Source: an uncultured Bacteroidota bacterium (GTDB lineage Bacteria; Bacteroidota; Bacteroidia; Chitinophagales; Chitinophagaceae). From it: DNA of 5,815 nt. The DNA is taken from contig CAINOM010000013.1 of the NCBI GenBank assembly GCA_903851455.1, forward strand, positions 1-5,815, in the 5' to 3' direction. A program made the translations under genes and the position numbers. Shown in pieces: positions 5,474-5,815 of this stretch (positions are counted from its first letter, which is position 1; each line of letters opens with the position of its first letter). The notes below the pieces were generated by a model, which had not been told where the DNA came from, ran no database searches, and saw nothing but the letters and a program-made list of their open reading frames with translations.

Positions 5474-5815
5474 TTAATCTTTGATAACACACCGCTCATG
5501 CTGCAGCAGCTTCAGGTATTTTTCCATCTCGACAGAAGTTTTTAGCGCATCCAGTTGTTTCTTGTGCTCTTTCTTTATTGACTTCCGTAAAATAGCATTT
5601 GCAAAACGCCGTATCTCGTCTTTTGTCTCCAGGATAAGCCCCGGAACCTGCATAGGCCGGTGCTTATCGTCCATCGAAACCATGGTGAAGTAACAGGTAT
5701 TGGTATGCTTGGAGGTCTGTGTCTTTACATTTTCAGCAGTCACACGAATACCTACAACCAACGATGAATGCCCGGTATAATTTACAGACGCTTTAAGAGA
5801 AACCAACTCGCCCAC
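5474..5815 (-). CDS. Hotdog-fold acyl-CoA thioesterase, 5' partial
   Basis: The C-terminal 113 residues of a cytoplasmic acyl-CoA thioesterase of the YciA/BFIT-like hotdog superfamily, which hydrolyses acyl-CoA to free fatty acid and CoA. The gene runs off the right edge; the GTG at 5813-5815 is an internal valine, as the segment VGELVSLKASVNYTGHSSLVVGIRV is mid-domain. The visible part includes these last core strands, then HTNTCYFTMVSMDDKHRPMQVPGLI, the usual end of the fold where a conserved T-x-x-x-F-T-x-V-x-x-D pattern is seen. The N-terminal helix with the catalytic Asp/Asn region (typically HGxxxFGG/D) is outside the window, so catalysis cannot be checked. After the core comes a charged helical tail of about 50 residues (KDEIRRFANAILRKSIKKEH and on to CVIKD), common in the cytosolic acyl-CoA hydrolase subgroup but somewhat long here. 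Family assignment is good; chain-length preference is unknown. Confidence 0.9.
   Translation of the reverse strand: MGELVSLKASVNYTGHSSLVVGIRVTAENVKTQTSKHTNTCYFTMVSMDDKHRPMQVPGLILETKDEIRRFANAILRKSIKKEHKKQLDALKTSVEMEKYLKLLQHERCVIKD

Noticed and set aside
5813..5815. GTG as start of the thioesterase
   Set aside because: The sequence from here begins in the middle of the hotdog fold, so the gene continues past the right edge.

Overview
The window looks like ordinary chromosomal DNA from a Bacteroidota bacterium, most likely a Chitinophagaceae/Sphingobacteriia-type organism. This is inferred from four things. The protein families fit: a TlpA lipoprotein with a DUF4369-like N-terminus, a YwqK/MORN_2 repeat protein, a PorT-like outer-membrane beta-barrel, and a lipoprotein with a short collagen-like linker. 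Start codons are preceded by A-rich leaders rather than Shine-Dalgarno sequences. Perfect TAnnTTTG boxes (the Bacteroidota -7 element) lie just upstream of three genes. Base composition is moderate and even throughout, with no transposase, integrase, tRNA, CRISPR array or phage gene.

Layout from left to right: (1) a J-domain co-chaperone without a zinc finger, + strand, cut by the left edge. (2) Convergent to it after 7 bases, a minus-strand pair: an outer-membrane beta-barrel protein (upstream) followed by a collagen-linker lipoprotein. (3) A small CsbD-like stress protein, + strand, transcribed divergently from the barrel gene. (4) Convergent to that after 12 bases, a minus-strand operon: a MmcQ/YjbR-family gene overlapping by four bases (ATGA) a secreted MORN-repeat protein. 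(5) A 180-base divergent intergenic region with several perfect palindromes. (6) A 59-codon, extremely acidic small protein, + strand, followed by a strong rho-independent terminator. (7) A second, bidirectional terminator hairpin, then a minus-strand TlpA-like thiol-disulfide oxidoreductase lipoprotein. (8) The C-terminal part of a hotdog acyl-CoA thioesterase, minus strand, cut by the right edge.

The genes do not form one recognisable pathway. The loose themes are protein quality control and stress (J-protein, CsbD-like) and envelope biology (barrel, two lipoproteins, secreted MORN protein). I see no convincing new multi-gene system. The item most worth a second look is the tiny acidic protein at 3879-4058, with its own palindrome-rich upstream region and terminator; a standard length cut-off would miss it.
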